Part shown: positions 6,046 through 6,189 of the stretch, in pieces
How the letters are laid out: each line of letters begins with the position of its first letter
Position numbering within the stretch: position 1 is the first letter of the stretch
From: Kiritimatiellia bacterium
GTDB lineage: Bacteria > Verrucomicrobiota > Kiritimatiellia > UBA8416 > SLMC01
Length of the DNA: 6,189 nt
NCBI GenBank assembly: GCA_007133745.1
Contig: SLMC01000115.1
Span: 1-6,189, forward strand
Reading direction: 5' to 3'
The notes under the pieces: model-generated
The model's database searches: none
What the model saw: the letters and a program-made list of their open reading frames with translations, nothing else
What the model was told of the DNA's origin: nothing
Program-made: the position numbers and the translations under genes

Positions 6046-6085
6046 GCGGGCTGACGCCCGCAACCCAAGTGTGTGGGTATGCGGG
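6046..6085 (+). terminator. Two overlapping, mutually exclusive hairpins
   Basis: GCGGGC (6046-6051) pairs perfectly with GCCCGC (6056-6061) around a TGAC loop. The same right arm can instead pair downstream: 6057-6067 with 6074-6085, eleven pairs with one bulged A around an AGTGTG loop. The two folds share CCCGC and cannot form together. This could be a compound transcription end or an attenuator-like switch for the next gene. No clean T-run follows either fold, and TTTGGG at 6086-6091 is only a weak substitute. The structure is clear by inspection; the function is uncertain. Confidence 0.35.
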
Positions 6086-6189
6086 TTTGGGAGTATTTGA
6101 CAGTTCCGGCAATGGATTTCCCGGGGCCTTAACGCCTATAAACAAACAAAAGCGGATTTAAAGAATACAAGAAGATTTCACATATCAAC
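6086..6189. other. AT-rich intergenic end of the window
   Basis: No gene is seen here. The last 59 bases (6131-6189) are only about 31 percent GC, far below the rest of the window. A TTGACA sits at 6097-6102 and a TATAAA at 6137-6142, but they are 34 bases apart, too far to form one sigma-70-type promoter. The stretch is probably the promoter and leader region of a gene beyond the right edge, but no specific promoter can be called. Confidence 0.4.

Noticed and set aside
4450..6063. A 537-codon open frame on the minus strand opposite the aroQ, amaP-like and pfkB genes
   Set aside because: It lies entirely antisense to three genes with clear family motifs. Its translation is rich in Arg, His and Gln with no recognisable domain, as expected for a shadow frame in GC-rich DNA.
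6097..6142. A sigma-70-type promoter made of TTGACA and TATAAA
   Set aside because: The two boxes are 34 bases apart, about twice the workable spacing, and no suitable partner lies at the right distance from either one.

Overview
The window reads as ordinary chromosomal DNA from a GC-rich bacterium. Seven tightly packed genes, all on the + strand, run from about 188 to 6018. Three joints are four-base ATGA overlaps (1606-1609, 2247-2250, 4510-4513) and the others are gaps of 14 to 27 bases. This is the layout of one co-transcribed, translationally coupled operon. The lineage cannot be fixed from the sequence. A RicT homologue beside tmk-holB, an AmaP/Asp23-type membrane protein and this type of PfkB kinase would fit a PVC-like, Hydrogenedentes-like, deltaproteobacterial or other deep-branching lineage. 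That placement is inference from recalled family patterns.

Layout. Bases 1-178 contain no convincing gene. They hold three strong hairpins, two of which (91-111 and 119-137) form an inverted pair resembling a REP/BIME element. Then follow cysS (cysteinyl-tRNA synthetase), tmk (dTMP kinase), holB (DNA polymerase III delta' subunit), ricT (PSP1-domain, YaaT-type protein), aroQ (type II 3-dehydroquinate dehydratase), an amaP-like gene (two membrane helices plus an Asp23/Gls24-type domain) and a PfkB-family carbohydrate or nucleoside kinase. Bases 6019-6189 contain hairpins that could end the transcript, then an AT-rich stretch that probably leads into the next gene outside the window.

How the genes fit together. 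tmk and holB serve DNA replication (dTTP supply and clamp loading). tmk, holB and ricT/yaaT also lie close together in Bacillus and other bacteria, so that part is a conserved housekeeping neighbourhood. cysS serves translation and aroQ the shikimate pathway. The amaP-like and pfkB genes close the cluster with no obvious pathway link to the rest. All seven genes look intact, with their recognisable catalytic motifs present. I see no mobile element, CRISPR array, tRNA or rRNA, and no evidence of a new multi-gene system. The most unusual material is the palindromic DNA flanking the operon and the two less characterised genes (amaP-like, pfkB).
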